From NCBI RefSeq assembly GCF_024704365.1, contig NZ_JAJDFY010000001.1, positions 372,001 to 436,000 of the forward strand: a DNA stretch of 64,000 bases, given 5' to 3'. The notes under the pieces are model-generated. The model saw only the letters and a program-made list of their open reading frames with translations. It was not told where the DNA came from and made no database searches. Positions 47,609 through 56,433 of this stretch are shown here, piece by piece. Positions within the stretch are counted from its first letter, which is position 1, and each line of letters opens with the position of its first letter. The DNA is from Thermomonas sp. S9. Its GTDB lineage: Bacteria; Pseudomonadota; Gammaproteobacteria; Xanthomonadales; Xanthomonadaceae. A program made the translations under genes and the position numbers.

Positions 47609-48511
47609 CTACAGCGGATGCCGATCCAGGAACGCCCGGATCAGCGGCACCAGCGCCTCGTGTTTGTCTTCCAGCACGTAATGGCCGGCATCGGCGTAGG
47701 CATGCACTTCCGCGTTCGGCAGCGCGTGCCGGAAGCCGTCGAGGAAGTGCTGGTCGAACACGAAATCACGCAGGCCCCAGCCGATGAAGGCCGGACGGTC
47801 CGCATAGCCGGGCAGCGCGCGTGCGCTGGCCTGCACCAGCGGCATCGCGCGGTCGCCGTCGTGCAGCGGGATGTCCTGCATGAAGCGCAGGGTGGCAATC
47901 GCCTTGTCCCAGCCGGCGTACACGCCGGCATAGGCCGCGCGCACGTCCTTCGGCAGCGAACGCCTGGTGCCGAACCACGCCGCGCCGCGCGCGAACAGGT
48001 TGAAGCGGCGGATCAGCCAGCCGCCCAGACGCGAGTCGCGCCCCATCGCCAGCCGGCGCGGGAAGCGCTTGGCCGGCGGCAGCGGGAACGCGGCGGTGTT
48101 GGTGATGACCAGGCGCTTGATCCGCGCGGGATCGCGCAGCGCCCAGCCGAAGCCGATCATCCCGCCCCAGTCGTGCACCGCCAGCGTCACCGGGCCGTCG
48201 ATGCCGAGGTGCTTCAGCAGCGCATCGAGATCATCGATGCGCGATTGCAGGGTGTAGTCGTAGCGCGGCTGCGCGGACACGCCATCGTCCGGGCGGTCGC
48301 TCAGGCCCATGCCGACGTGGTCGGGCGCGATGCAGCGGTACCTGTCCGAGAGGCCGGCCACCAGGTGGCGCCAGTAATAGCTCCACGACGGATTGCCGTG
48401 CAGCATCACGACGACTTCGCCGCCGCGCGGGCCTTCGTCGAGGAAGGACAGTGCGATGCCGGGACGGACGTCGAAGCGGTGCGGTGTGAACGGATAGTCG
48501 GGAAAGCGCAT
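47609..48511 (-). CDS. Haloalkane dehalogenase-like alpha/beta hydrolase, OleB candidate
   Basis: The 300-residue protein starts MRFPDYPFTPHRFDVRPGIA. It carries HGNPSWSYYWRHLVAGL (oxyanion region with the Asn/Trp halide-site positions), the aspartate nucleophile elbow VHDWGGMIGF, and a His in YADAGHYVLED. The fold fits haloalkane dehalogenases and OleB, the beta-lactone decarboxylase of xanthomonad olefin biosynthesis. The RYDYTLQSRIDDLDALL segment resembles OleB more in my reading. oleA, oleC and oleD are not in the window; the prophage scrap begins 100 bp downstream. TACAAT lies 6 nt before the ATG (leaderless). Confidence 0.84.
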   Translation of the reverse strand: MRFPDYPFTPHRFDVRPGIALSFLDEGPRGGEVVVMLHGNPSWSYYWRHLVAGLSDRYRCIAPDHVGMGLSDRPDDGVSAQPRYDYTLQSRIDDLDALLKHLGIDGPVTLAVHDWGGMIGFGWALRDPARIKRLVITNTAAFPLPPAKRFPRRLAMGRDSRLGGWLIRRFNLFARGAAWFGTRRSLPKDVRAAYAGVYAGWDKAIATLRFMQDIPLHDGDRAMPLVQASARALPGYADRPAFIGWGLRDFVFDQHFLDGFRHALPNAEVHAYADAGHYVLEDKHEALVPLIRAFLDRHPL

Positions 48512-48538
48512 CCGCCCATTGTAGGCGGTGCGCCGCCC

Positions 48539-49195
48539 TCAGCCCTGCCTGCGCAGCAGGAAGGCCTGGCGTTCCACCTGCTCCAGCGCGAACCCGAAGC
48601 GCGCCGCCAGCCACTGCAGCGTGGCCAGGCGGTGGAAGCTGACGTGGGTGCGGTCGTCGCGGTAGCGCCAGCGCAGGAAGTTCTCCGGCCGCTCCGGCGC
48701 CAGCTGGGTCATCACCCCCAGCCAGCCACCGGAGCGCACCAATGCGGCCAGTTGCGTCCAGCCGGCCAGCGGGTCGCGGAAATGCTCCACCACCTCGGTG
48801 CAGGTGACGAAGTCGTACTGCGTCTCCAGCAGCGTCGCGTCCGGCGCGTAGAACGGGTCGTACTCGGCCATCGCCATGCCCGCCTCGCGCAGCATCACCG
48901 CCAGCACCGGCCCCGGCCCGCATCCGAAGTCCAGCCCGCGCATGCCCGGCACCAGCTTCGCCCGCAGCGGCTCCGCCAGCCGCGCCAGGAACGCGCGGTA
49001 GCGCGCATCCGCGGGATCGTTCCGGTGCAGATCGTAGATCGCGCGCTCCTCGGCCGCGGACAGGTGCGAGGCCGGATCGGCCATCACCAGGGCACAACGC
49101 GAGCATTCGAAATAGCGGCGCGCGCGGTCCTCGCAGAACGCCCGGGTCTCGCCCGCGCAGAGCGCGCAGGGGGGAAGCACCGCGGCGGTCAGCAT
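48539..49195 (-). CDS. Class I SAM-dependent methyltransferase with N-terminal zinc ribbon
   Basis: The 218-residue protein has an N-terminal Cys pair (PPCALCAGETRAFCED, ECSRC) like a zinc ribbon, then a methyltransferase domain with LDFGCGPGPVLAVML (AdoMet motif I), YDFVTCTEVVEHFRDPLAGW (motif IV region) and RDDRTHVSFHRLATL. Similar proteins occur widely in gammaproteobacteria without known substrate. The ATG at 49195 is chosen; the upstream ATG at 49270 overlaps a TACAAT box and adds a low-complexity Ala/Pro stretch. It is 27 bp upstream of the OleB-like gene, same strand. Confidence 0.85.
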   Translation of the reverse strand: MLTAAVLPPCALCAGETRAFCEDRARRYFECSRCALVMADPASHLSAAEERAIYDLHRNDPADARYRAFLARLAEPLRAKLVPGMRGLDFGCGPGPVLAVMLREAGMAMAEYDPFYAPDATLLETQYDFVTCTEVVEHFRDPLAGWTQLAALVRSGGWLGVMTQLAPERPENFLRWRYRDDRTHVSFHRLATLQWLAARFGFALEQVERQAFLLRRQG

Positions 49196-49334
49196 CGGCG
49201 GCGGCGGTGCGGGGCCGGATCGAGGAACGCCCGCGGCATGCGCGGCTCCTGCAGTCGATGGGGAGCGCATTGTAGGCCCGCGATGCGCGATGGCGGTGCG
49301 CCGGCATGCTGGATGTGGGAATCGGATACGCAGA

Positions 49335-49459
49335 AAGAAAAGCCCCGCAGCCAGGGGGGACTGCGGGGCCGGGGAAGGCCGGTTGGGGAGGACCGGTTGC
49401 CTTCCGGTTGATCACACCAGGGGAGGGGTAGTGATCGACAACAGGCGTTGCACCTGTTG
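49335..49459 (-). ncRNA. sX13-like small RNA with C-rich loops
   Basis: The 432-bp gap between the methyltransferase gene and polA contains a structured minus-strand RNA of about 125 nt. Stem 1 is CAACAGG/CCTGTTG (49459-49439). GATCAC/GTGATC encloses a CCCCTCCCC loop (49436-49410). GGAAGG-CCGGT...ACCGG-CCTTCC encloses CCTCCCC (49405-49373). The terminator stem has a CCCCCC loop. A CATATA -10-like hexamer lies 6 nt before stem 1. C-rich loops next to polA are the features I recall for sX13 of Xanthomonas, an Hfq-independent virulence regulator. The rest of the gap shows nothing else. Confidence 0.7.
49342..49369 (-). terminator. Rho-independent terminator of the sX13-like RNA
   Basis: A 9-bp stem GCCCCGCAG/CTGCGGGGC with a 10-nt loop is followed on the minus strand by TTTTCTTTC. 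It is a strong canonical terminator and also ends any polA read-through. Confidence 0.85.
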
Positions 49460-49627
49460 CGCGCTATATGACCACTCCGCGCCTTGATGGTTCGTGAAGA
49501 TTGGGGTTAAAAAACCGTTCGGTTCAGGAATGATTCATTGCATTCCGGCCGATGCCGCCAGCCGCGGCCGTCGGTCACGGCTGGCGGGCGTGCAGGCGCA
49601 TGCCTCGCGCAGCATCCGCGCGGGGCG

Positions 49628-52393
49628 TCAGTGCGCCTCGTCCCAGTTCGCGCCCACCCCGCCCTCCACCAGCAGCGGCACCCGCAGCTCGGCCACGCCC
49701 GCCATCAGCGCGGGCACCTGCGCCTGCAGCGCGGGCACGAAGTCTTCATCGGCCTCGAACACCAGCTCGTCGTGCACCTGCAGGATCATCAGCGCGCGCG
49801 GCGCGCCGGCGGCGGTGCGCTGGCCGTCCAGCCACGCATCCACCGCCACCATCGCGCGCTTGATGATGTCGGCGGCGGTGCCCTGCATCGGCGCGTTGAT
49901 CGCGGCGCGCTCGGCGCCGGCACGCTGCGCGGCGTTGCGCGAGTGGATGTACTCCAGCGCCAGCCGCCGGCCGAACACGGTCTCGACGTAGCCCTGCTCG
50001 CGCGCCTGCGCGCGGGTGCGCTCCATGTAGTCGCGCACGCCCGGATAGCGGCTGAAGTAGAGCGCGATGTAGTCCTGCGCCTGGCCGCGGTCGATCCCGA
50101 GCTGGCGCGCCAGCCCGAACGCGCCCATGCCGTAGATCAGCCCGAAGTTGATCGCCTTGGCCGCGCGCCGCTCCTCGCTGGTCACCGCTTCCAGCGGCTT
50201 GCCCAGCACCTCGGCGGCGGTCGCGCGATGGATGTCCGCGCCCTGCGCGAACGCGCGCAGCAGCGCCGGGTCCTGCGACAGGTGGGCCATGATCCGCAGC
50301 TCGATTTGCGAGTAGTCGAACGACAGGAGGCGGCGCCCCGGCGGCGCGATGAACGCGGCGCGGATGCGGCGGCCCTCCTCGGTGCGCACCGGGATGTTCT
50401 GCAGGTTGGGATCGGACGAGGACAGCCGCCCGGTGGCGGCGCCGGCCTGGTGGTAGCTGGTATGCACGCGCCCGCTGGCGGGGTTGACCATCTCCGGCAG
50501 CTTGTCGGTGTAGGTGCTGCGCAGCTTGGCCAGGCCGCGGTAGTCGAGGATCACCCGCGGCAGTTCGTGCAGGTCGGCGATCGCTTCCAGCGCTTCCTCG
50601 TTGGTCGAAGGCGCACCGCCCGGGGTCTTCACCCGCGCCGGCAGTTTGAGCTCGTCGAACAGCAGCGCGCCCAGCTGCTTGGGCGAATCCAGGTTGAAGC
50701 TGCGCCCGGCCAGCTCGGTGGCGCGCTGCTGCAGGGCGAGCATGCGCCGGGAGAGGTCGGCCGACTGCCGGCGCAGTTCCTCCACGTCGATCATCACGCC
50801 GTTGTCCTCGATCCGCGCCAGTACCGGCACCAGCGGCATCTCGATGTCGCGATAGACCGACTGCAGGCGCGGCGCGGCCGCAAGTTTGGGCGCCAGCACG
50901 CGGTGCAACCGCAGGGTGATGTCGGCGTCTTCGGCGGCATAGCGGGTGGCCGCCTCGATCGCCACCTGCGAGAACGGGATCTGCCTGGCGCCCTTGCCGG
51001 CCACATCCTCGTACTTGAGGGTGTCGTAGCCGAGGTGGCGGCGCGCCAGCGAATCCATGTCGTGGCGGGCCAGCCCAGCCTCCAGCACGAAGCTCTCCAG
51101 CAGGGTGTCGTCGGCATAGCCGCGCACATCCACGCCGTGGCGGCGCAGCACGTGCAGGTCGTACTTGCCGTGCTGGCCGAGCTTCTTCCTGGCCGGGTCT
51201 TCCAGCAGCGGGCGCAGCGCCTCCAGCACCGCGGCGCGATCCAGCTGCGTGGGCGCGCCGGGATAGGCGTGCGCCAGCGGGATGTAGCAGGCGACCCCGG
51301 GTTCCACGCAGAAGCTGAGGCCGACCAGGTTGGCGCGCAGCGGGTCGAGGCTGTCGGTCTCGCTGTCGAACGCGAATTCCTCCGCCGTGCGCAGGCGCGC
51401 GATCCAGTCGTCCAGCTGCGCCCGGGTCAGCACGGCTTCGTACGCGCCCGGCGCGGCCAGCACCGGGTCGGTCTGCGTGGCTGCGGCTGCGGACGCGGCG
51501 GTAGGCGCGGGGGCCGCGGCGGACACGCCCGCATCCAGTTCCTTCAGCGCCTGGTTGAACCCGAAGCGGGTATAGAGCGCGCGCAGCGCATCCACATTGC
51601 GCGGGCGCAGGGCGAGATCGGCCGGCGCCACGTCCAGCGCCACGTCGGTCTTGATGGTGACCAGCGCGCGGTTCAGCGGCAGCCGCGACAGCGCCGCGCG
51701 CAGGTTGTCGCCGATCTTGCCTTTGATGGCCTCGGCGTTTTCGGTCACGCCCGCCAGCGAGCCGTATTCGGCCAGCCATTTGGCCGCGGTCTTCGGCCCG
51801 CACTTCTCCACGCCCGGCACGTTGTCGATGCTGTCGCCCATCAGCGCCAGGTAATCGACGATCTGCGCCGGGCGCACGCCGAACTTGGCGAGCACCGCTT
51901 CCTCCGAATCCAGCCGGCTGCCGCTCATGGTGTTGACCAGCGCGATCGAGCCGCGTCCGGCGTCCGCCGGCGGCCGCACCAGCTGCGCGAAATCCTTGTC
52001 GCCGGTGGAGACGGTCACCTGCATGCCCTGCTGCGCCGCGCGCACGGCCAGGGTGCCGATCACGTCGTCGGCCTCCACCCCCGGCACGCGCAGGATCGGG
52101 ATGCCCAGCGCCGCCACGACCTCCAGCATCGGCGCCACCTGCGCGCGCAGGTCGTCCGGCATCGGCGGACGGTTGGCCTTGTAGTCGGGGTACAGCGCGT
52201 CGCGGAAAGTCGGCCCCGGCGCGTCCACCACGAAGGCGATGTGCTCGGGCTGCTCCTTCAGGTGCGCGCGCAGCATGTTGACCACGCCGAACAGCGCGCC
52301 GGTCGGCTCGCCGGCCGCGTTCGACAGCGGCGGCAGCGCGTGGTAGGCGCGGTACAGGTAGGAGGAACCGTCGATCAGGACCAGGCGTGTCAT
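49628..52393 (-). CDS. polA: DNA polymerase I
   Basis: The 921-residue protein has the N-terminal 5'-nuclease (LVLIDGSSYLYRAYHALPPL, GVEADDVIGTLAV, LMGDSIDNVPGV), a 3'-5' exonuclease domain (EFAFDSETDSLDP, RYAAEDADITLRLH) with its acidic residues present, and a C-terminal polymerase (SSDPNLQNIPVRTEEGR, FDYSQIELRIMAHLSQ, RRAAKAINFGLIYGMG, QVHDELVFE). It acts in Okazaki fragment processing and repair. TAGAAT lies exactly 6 nt before the ATG (52405-52400), so it is probably leaderless. It is divergent from prpF. Confidence 0.98.
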   Translation of the reverse strand: MTRLVLIDGSSYLYRAYHALPPLSNAAGEPTGALFGVVNMLRAHLKEQPEHIAFVVDAPGPTFRDALYPDYKANRPPMPDDLRAQVAPMLEVVAALGIPILRVPGVEADDVIGTLAVRAAQQGMQVTVSTGDKDFAQLVRPPADAGRGSIALVNTMSGSRLDSEEAVLAKFGVRPAQIVDYLALMGDSIDNVPGVEKCGPKTAAKWLAEYGSLAGVTENAEAIKGKIGDNLRAALSRLPLNRALVTIKTDVALDVAPADLALRPRNVDALRALYTRFGFNQALKELDAGVSAAAPAPTAASAAAATQTDPVLAAPGAYEAVLTRAQLDDWIARLRTAEEFAFDSETDSLDPLRANLVGLSFCVEPGVACYIPLAHAYPGAPTQLDRAAVLEALRPLLEDPARKKLGQHGKYDLHVLRRHGVDVRGYADDTLLESFVLEAGLARHDMDSLARRHLGYDTLKYEDVAGKGARQIPFSQVAIEAATRYAAEDADITLRLHRVLAPKLAAAPRLQSVYRDIEMPLVPVLARIEDNGVMIDVEELRRQSADLSRRMLALQQRATELAGRSFNLDSPKQLGALLFDELKLPARVKTPGGAPSTNEEALEAIADLHELPRVILDYRGLAKLRSTYTDKLPEMVNPASGRVHTSYHQAGAATGRLSSSDPNLQNIPVRTEEGRRIRAAFIAPPGRRLLSFDYSQIELRIMAHLSQDPALLRAFAQGADIHRATAAEVLGKPLEAVTSEERRAAKAINFGLIYGMGAFGLARQLGIDRGQAQDYIALYFSRYPGVRDYMERTRAQAREQGYVETVFGRRLALEYIHSRNAAQRAGAERAAINAPMQGTAADIIKRAMVAVDAWLDGQRTAAGAPRALMILQVHDELVFEADEDFVPALQAQVPALMAGVAELRVPLLVEGGVGANWDEAH

Positions 52394-52470
52394 CCCGCGA
52401 TTCTACGCAGCACCGCCTGCCGGTGCCGGTGGAGGGATAATGGCCGCCCCACCGCCACGCGAGTCCCGCC

Positions 52471-53655
52471 ATGCCGCATGCCCCGCAGCTCCGTATTCCC
52501 GCCACCTACATGCGCGGCGGCACCAGCAAGGGCGTGTTCTTCCGGCTGCAGGACCTGCCGGTTGAGGCGCAGGTGCCGGGGCCGGCGCGGGATGCGCTGC
52601 TGCGGCGGGTGATCGGCTCGCCCGACCCCTACGGCAAGCACACCGACGGCATGGGCGGCGCGACCTCGTCCACCTCCAAGTGCGTGATCATCTCCACCAG
52701 CTCCCGGCCCGATCACGACGTGGATTATCTGTACGGGCAGGTCAGCATCGACAGCGCGTTCGTGGACTGGTCCGGCAACTGCGGCAACCTGTCCGCCGCG
52801 GTCGGCCCGTTCGCGGCCGCCAGCGGCTTCCTCCCGGCCGAACGCATCCCGCAGGACGGCACCGTCACCGTGCGCGTGCGGCAAGCCAATATCGGCAAGA
52901 CTATCCTGGTGCACGTGCCCATCAGCGGCGGCCAGGTGCAGGAAACCGGCGACTTCGAACTGGACGGAGTGGCCTTCCCGGCGGCGGAGATCGTGCTGGA
53001 GTTCCTCGATCCAGCCGACGACGCAGGCGAGGGCGGCGCGATGTTCCCCACCGGCAACCTGGTCGATACTCTCGACGTGCCCGGCGTCGGCCCCCTGCGG
53101 GCGACGCTGATCAATGCCGGCATCCCCACCGTGTTCGTGAACGCCGTCGACCTCGGCTACGACGGCACCGAGCTGCAGCCGGCGATCAACGACGACAAGG
53201 CCGCGCTGGCGAAATTGGAAGCCATCCGCATCGCCGGCGCGCTGCGCATGGGCCTGATCCAGGCGCCGGAGGAGGCCGCCACCCGCCAGCACACGCCCAA
53301 AGTGGCGTTCGTGGCGCCGCCGCAGGCCTATGTGGCCTCCAGCGGCAAGCCGATCGCGGCTGATGCCATCGACCTCAACGTGCGCGCGCTGTCGATGGGC
53401 AAGCTGCACCACGCGATGATGGGCACTGCCTCGGTCGCGATCGCCACCGCCGCCGCGGTGCCCGGCACGCTGGTGAACCTGGCCGCCGGCGGCGGCCGGC
53501 GCGAGGCGGTGCGCTTCGGGCACCCTTCCGGCACGCTGCGGGTGGGCGCCACGGTCGAGCAGCGCGACGGCCAGTGGACGGTGACGCGCGCGGTGATGAG
53601 CCGCAGCGCGCGGGTGCTGATGGAAGGCCACGTGCGGGTGCCGCGCACGTTCTGA
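52471..53655 (+). CDS. prpF: 2-methylaconitate cis-trans isomerase PrpF family
   Basis: The 394-residue protein of the diaminopimelate-epimerase-like superfamily has the PrpF start IPATYMRGGTSKGVFFRLQD, HTDGMGGATSSTSKCVIIS, and the conserved DWSGNCGNLSAAVGPFA with the active-site Cys, ending EGHVRVPRTF. PrpF works with AcnD in the 2-methylcitrate pathway of propionate use. No prpB, prpC or acnD gene is in the window, so it may be a stand-alone PrpF-like isomerase (for example 4-oxalomesaconate-type). It is convergent with the SDR gene (31 bp). Confidence 0.92.
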   Translation: MPHAPQLRIPATYMRGGTSKGVFFRLQDLPVEAQVPGPARDALLRRVIGSPDPYGKHTDGMGGATSSTSKCVIISTSSRPDHDVDYLYGQVSIDSAFVDWSGNCGNLSAAVGPFAAASGFLPAERIPQDGTVTVRVRQANIGKTILVHVPISGGQVQETGDFELDGVAFPAAEIVLEFLDPADDAGEGGAMFPTGNLVDTLDVPGVGPLRATLINAGIPTVFVNAVDLGYDGTELQPAINDDKAALAKLEAIRIAGALRMGLIQAPEEAATRQHTPKVAFVAPPQAYVASSGKPIAADAIDLNVRALSMGKLHHAMMGTASVAIATAAAVPGTLVNLAAGGGRREAVRFGHPSGTLRVGATVEQRDGQWTVTRAVMSRSARVLMEGHVRVPRTF

Positions 53656-53686
53656 GGCACGCGGCGCGCGGCTCCCGCCGCCCGGC

Positions 53687-54562
53687 TCACCCCTCGGGCG
53701 CGAATCCGGCCTTGCGCAGCTCGTGGCGGGCCTGGTCGAAGCCCTGCATCGGCGCGAAGTCGCCGTTGCGGTCGGTGAGCTCGGCCCAGCGCGCCAGGAT
53801 CTGCTCGCCGCTGGCCGCCTCGCCCAAATGGATGCCCTGGGTCAGCGCGACATAGGCCAGCTCGAACCCGCCGGCACCGGCGCTGAGGATGGCGCGGTTG
53901 GGCGCGTTCTCGGCCACCAGCGCCAGCACCGCCGGGCTGACCAGCTCCGGCTTGAACCAGGCCAGCTGCTCCGGCGGCAGGATGCCTTCCAGCATCCGCG
54001 TGGCGGCCAACGGAGCCAGGCAGTTGACCCGGATGTCGTGCCTGGCGCCCTCGATCCCGAGGGTCTGCATCAATCCCACAAGCGCCATCTTGGCGGCGGC
54101 GTAGTTGGCCTGGCCGAAGTTGCCGTACAGCCCGCTGCAGGAGGTGGTCATCACGATGCGCCCGTAGTTGCGTGCGCGCATGCCGTCCCACACCGCCTTG
54201 GTGCAGTGCACCGCGCCCATCAGGTGTACCTCGAGCACCTGCCGGAACTCCTCCAGCGTCATCTTGGCGAAGCTCCTGTCGCGCAGGATGCCGGCGTTGT
54301 TGACCAGGATGTCCACCCGGCCCCAGTCCTGCTCGATGGTCTGCACCATGTCCTGCACTGCCGCGGGATCGTCCACCGCGCATTGCGCCGGGCGCGCGCT
54401 GCCGCCGGCGGCGCGGATCTCGGCGGCGACCAGGTCGGCATCCTCGCCCAGATCGTTCACCACCACCCTGGCGCCGCGGCTGGCCAGTAGCAGCGCATGC
54501 GCGCGGCCCAGCCCGCCGCCGGCGCCGGTGATGATCGCCACCCGCCCACTCAAATCGATCAT
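53687..54562 (-). CDS. Short-chain dehydrogenase, MFE-2/3-hydroxyacyl-CoA dehydrogenase type
   Basis: The 291-residue SDR has the NAD-binding motif VAIITGAGGGLGRAHALLL, NDLGEDADL (Asp at the end of beta-2, NAD preference), LVNNAGILRDRSFAKM, catalytic Ser/Tyr/Lys in TSCSGLYGNFGQANYAAAKM and IRVNCLAPLAATRM. The HAL-LL and GILRDRSF features are those of the dehydrogenase module of peroxisomal multifunctional enzyme 2, so the substrate may be a 3-hydroxyacyl-CoA. Its ATG overlaps the likely HAD-gene stop as ATGA. Confidence 0.9.
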   Translation of the reverse strand: MIDLSGRVAIITGAGGGLGRAHALLLASRGARVVVNDLGEDADLVAAEIRAAGGSARPAQCAVDDPAAVQDMVQTIEQDWGRVDILVNNAGILRDRSFAKMTLEEFRQVLEVHLMGAVHCTKAVWDGMRARNYGRIVMTTSCSGLYGNFGQANYAAAKMALVGLMQTLGIEGARHDIRVNCLAPLAATRMLEGILPPEQLAWFKPELVSPAVLALVAENAPNRAILSAGAGGFELAYVALTQGIHLGEAASGEQILARWAELTDRNGDFAPMQGFDQARHELRKAGFAPEG

Positions 54563-55316
54563 GCAGGCACTCCTTTTCGTGCATGGCCAGCAGTGTATCC
54601 AGCGCCGCCACCACCGCCGGCAGCGCGTCCAGCGCCGCCACCCGGCGCAGGCGGGGATGCTCCGCGGCGACCTCATGTGCGGCCTCGTGGCGCCAGGTGG
54701 TGTGATAGGGCACGTGCACGCCCCAGCCGCCCAGCGCCAGCACCGGCGCGATGTCCGAGCGCAGCGAATTGCCCACCATCAAAAAGCGCGCGGCCGGCAC
54801 GCCGAACTCTTCCAGCAGCCGTGCATAGGTCGGCACGTCCTTCTCGCTGACGATCTCGATCCGCCGGAACAGCTCGGACAGCCCGGACTGGCGCACCTTC
54901 GCCTCCTGGTGGAACAGATCGCCCTTGGTGATCAGCACCACCGGGAACTTTGCGGCCACCGCCTCCACCGCCGCGCGCACGCCCGGCAGCAGCTCCACCG
55001 GATGGCGCAGCAGCGCCTTGGCGATCGCCACGATGCGGTGGATGTCGGCGGCGCTGATGCGCCCGCCGGTGATCTCCACCGCCGCCTCCACCATCGACAG
55101 CGCCATCCCCTTCACGCCATAGCCGAAGAGGGCGATGTTGCGCGCCTCGTACTCGTACAGGCGCTGGCCGGCATCCTGAAGGTCCACGTAGCCGGCGATG
55201 ATGTGCTCGAACTGCGCCTGCGCCGCGTCGAAATGGTCCTGGCTGCGCCAGAGGGTGTCGTCGGCATCGAAGCCGACCAGCGCGAGGCCGCGCGCAGACG
55301 AAGACGGGAAATCCAT
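54559..55316 (-). CDS. HAD-family hydrolase, probable frameshift near the 3' end
   Basis: The protein of about 250 residues has HAD motif I LVGFDADDTLWRSQDHFD, a helical cap (FGYGVKGMALSMVEAAVEIT), motif II VVLITKGD, the conserved KDVPTYARLLEE and motif III/IV FLMVGNSLRSDIAPVLALGG. Without correction the frame runs on antisense-like through the SDR gene; the natural stop is the TGA that overlaps the SDR ATG, one frame away, so an indel probably lies near 54580-54640. The ATG at 55316 lies exactly 6 nt after TAGAAT. The substrate is unknown. Confidence 0.84.
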
Positions 55317-55386
55317 CACCGCATTCTAAACACCGGGCCGCTGCGGCATGATGCGCCGTCGTTTCCTCCCCCCTACCGCCGCCGCC

Positions 55387-55905
55387 ATGACCGACTGGAC
55401 CCGCCTGCTGCGCGACATCCCGGATTTCCCCAAGCCCGGGATCCTGTTCAAGGACGTGCTGCCGGTGCTGGCCGATCCGCAGGCTTTCGCCGTGGCGATC
55501 GCCGCGCTGGCCGACCCCTGGCGCGATGCGCGCATCGACGCGGTACTGGCAATCGAGGCGCGCGGCTTCCTGCTCGGCGCCCCGCTGGCGCACGCGCTCG
55601 GCGCCGGCCTGGTGCCGCTGCGCAAGCCCGGCAAGCTGCCCGGCACCGTGCGCGAGGTGTGCTATGCGCTGGAATACGGGCAGGACGCGCTGCAGGTGCA
55701 GGCCGGCGCACTGGCGCCCGGCGCGCGGGTGCTGCTGGTAGACGACGTGCTGGCCACCGGCGGCACCCTGGCCGCGGCCTGTGCGCTGGCGCAGCAGCTG
55801 CAGGCCGAGATCGCCGGCGCCGGCGTGCTGCTGGAACTGTCCGCGCTGGGCGGCCGCACGCGCTGGACCGTCGCCGCCCCGCTGCACGCCGCGCTGGTGG
55901 CGTGA
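55387..55905 (+). CDS. apt: Adenine phosphoribosyltransferase
   Basis: The 172-residue enzyme salvages adenine to AMP. It has the family start WTRLLRDIPDFPKPGILFKD, AIEARGFLLGAPLAHALG, VPLRKPGKLPG and the PRPP-binding motif VLLVDDVLATGGTLAAAC. The ATG at 55387 gives the standard length; an upstream ATG at 55348 would add 13 unconserved residues. It is divergent from the HAD gene and convergent with yjdM. Confidence 0.95.
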   Translation: MTDWTRLLRDIPDFPKPGILFKDVLPVLADPQAFAVAIAALADPWRDARIDAVLAIEARGFLLGAPLAHALGAGLVPLRKPGKLPGTVREVCYALEYGQDALQVQAGALAPGARVLLVDDVLATGGTLAAACALAQQLQAEIAGAGVLLELSALGGRTRWTVAAPLHAALVA

Positions 55906-55922
55906 GGCGAACGGTGCCCCGC

Positions 55923-55965
55923 CCTCAGTGCGCGGCGGCCGCAACCGGGCCGCGCACGCCTGAGG
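55923..55965. terminator. Imperfect hairpin between convergent apt and yjdM
   Basis: CCTCAG-TGCGCGGC pairs with GCCGCGCA-(3-nt bulge)-CTGAGG around a 12-nt loop. Position between convergent genes suggests a shared terminator, but there is no T-tract on either strand. Confidence 0.35.
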
Positions 55966-55975
55966 CCGGCGGTGC

Positions 55976-56314
55976 TCAGGCCTTCTTCACGAACTCCGAC
56001 TTCAGCCCCATCTGGCCGATGCCGTCGATCTTGCAGTCGATGTCGTGGTCGCCGTCCACCAGGCGGATGTTGCGCACCTTGGTGCCCACCTTCACCACCA
56101 GCGAGGAGCCTTTCACCTTCAGATCCTTGATGACGGTGACGGTATCGCCGTCCTGCAGCACGTTGCCCACGGCGTCCTTGACCACGCGCGCCGCCTCTTC
56201 CTCGGTCGCCGGTTCGCCCGCGCGCCATTCGTGGCCGCATTCCGGGCAGACCAGCTGTGCGCCGTCTTCATAGGTGTACCCGGAGGCGCAGTGGGGACAG
56301 GGCGGTAGTGGCAT
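55976..56314 (-). CDS. yjdM: YjdM/PhnA-type zinc-ribbon protein
   Basis: The 112-residue protein has an N-terminal zinc ribbon ([24 protein letters not shown]) and a C-terminal SH3-like domain with [36 protein letters not shown] and [17 protein letters not shown], all diagnostic of YjdM. The old name alkylphosphonate utilisation protein PhnA is not backed by function here and no phn genes are present. The ATG at 56314 is preferred because family members begin just before the first CPxC pair. Confidence 0.92.
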   Translation of the reverse strand: MPLPPCPHCASGYTYEDGAQLVCPECGHEWRAGEPATEEEAARVVKDAVGNVLQDGDTVTVIKDLKVKGSSLVVKVGTKVRNIRLVDGDHDIDCKIDGIGQMGLKSEFVKKA

Positions 56315-56433
56315 GGGGATGGCCGCCGGCATGGACTGGGCGCGCATTTTACCGGCTCCCCGCAGGGTTCCTGGCTGCCGCTCATCCGGCAAACGCAGTA
56401 GAGTCCCGACTCCGATCGATGAGGCGACTGCCG

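Noticed and set aside
49538-52612. A 1024-codon plus-strand frame opposite polA
   Set aside because: Same antisense artefact; Arg/His/Gln-rich with no recognisable domain, while polA is complete.
53328-55319. An apparent 663-residue HAD-SDR fusion protein
   Set aside because: The second half is the SDR gene read in the wrong frame; the SDR domain is intact in its own frame and the HAD stop overlaps its ATG.
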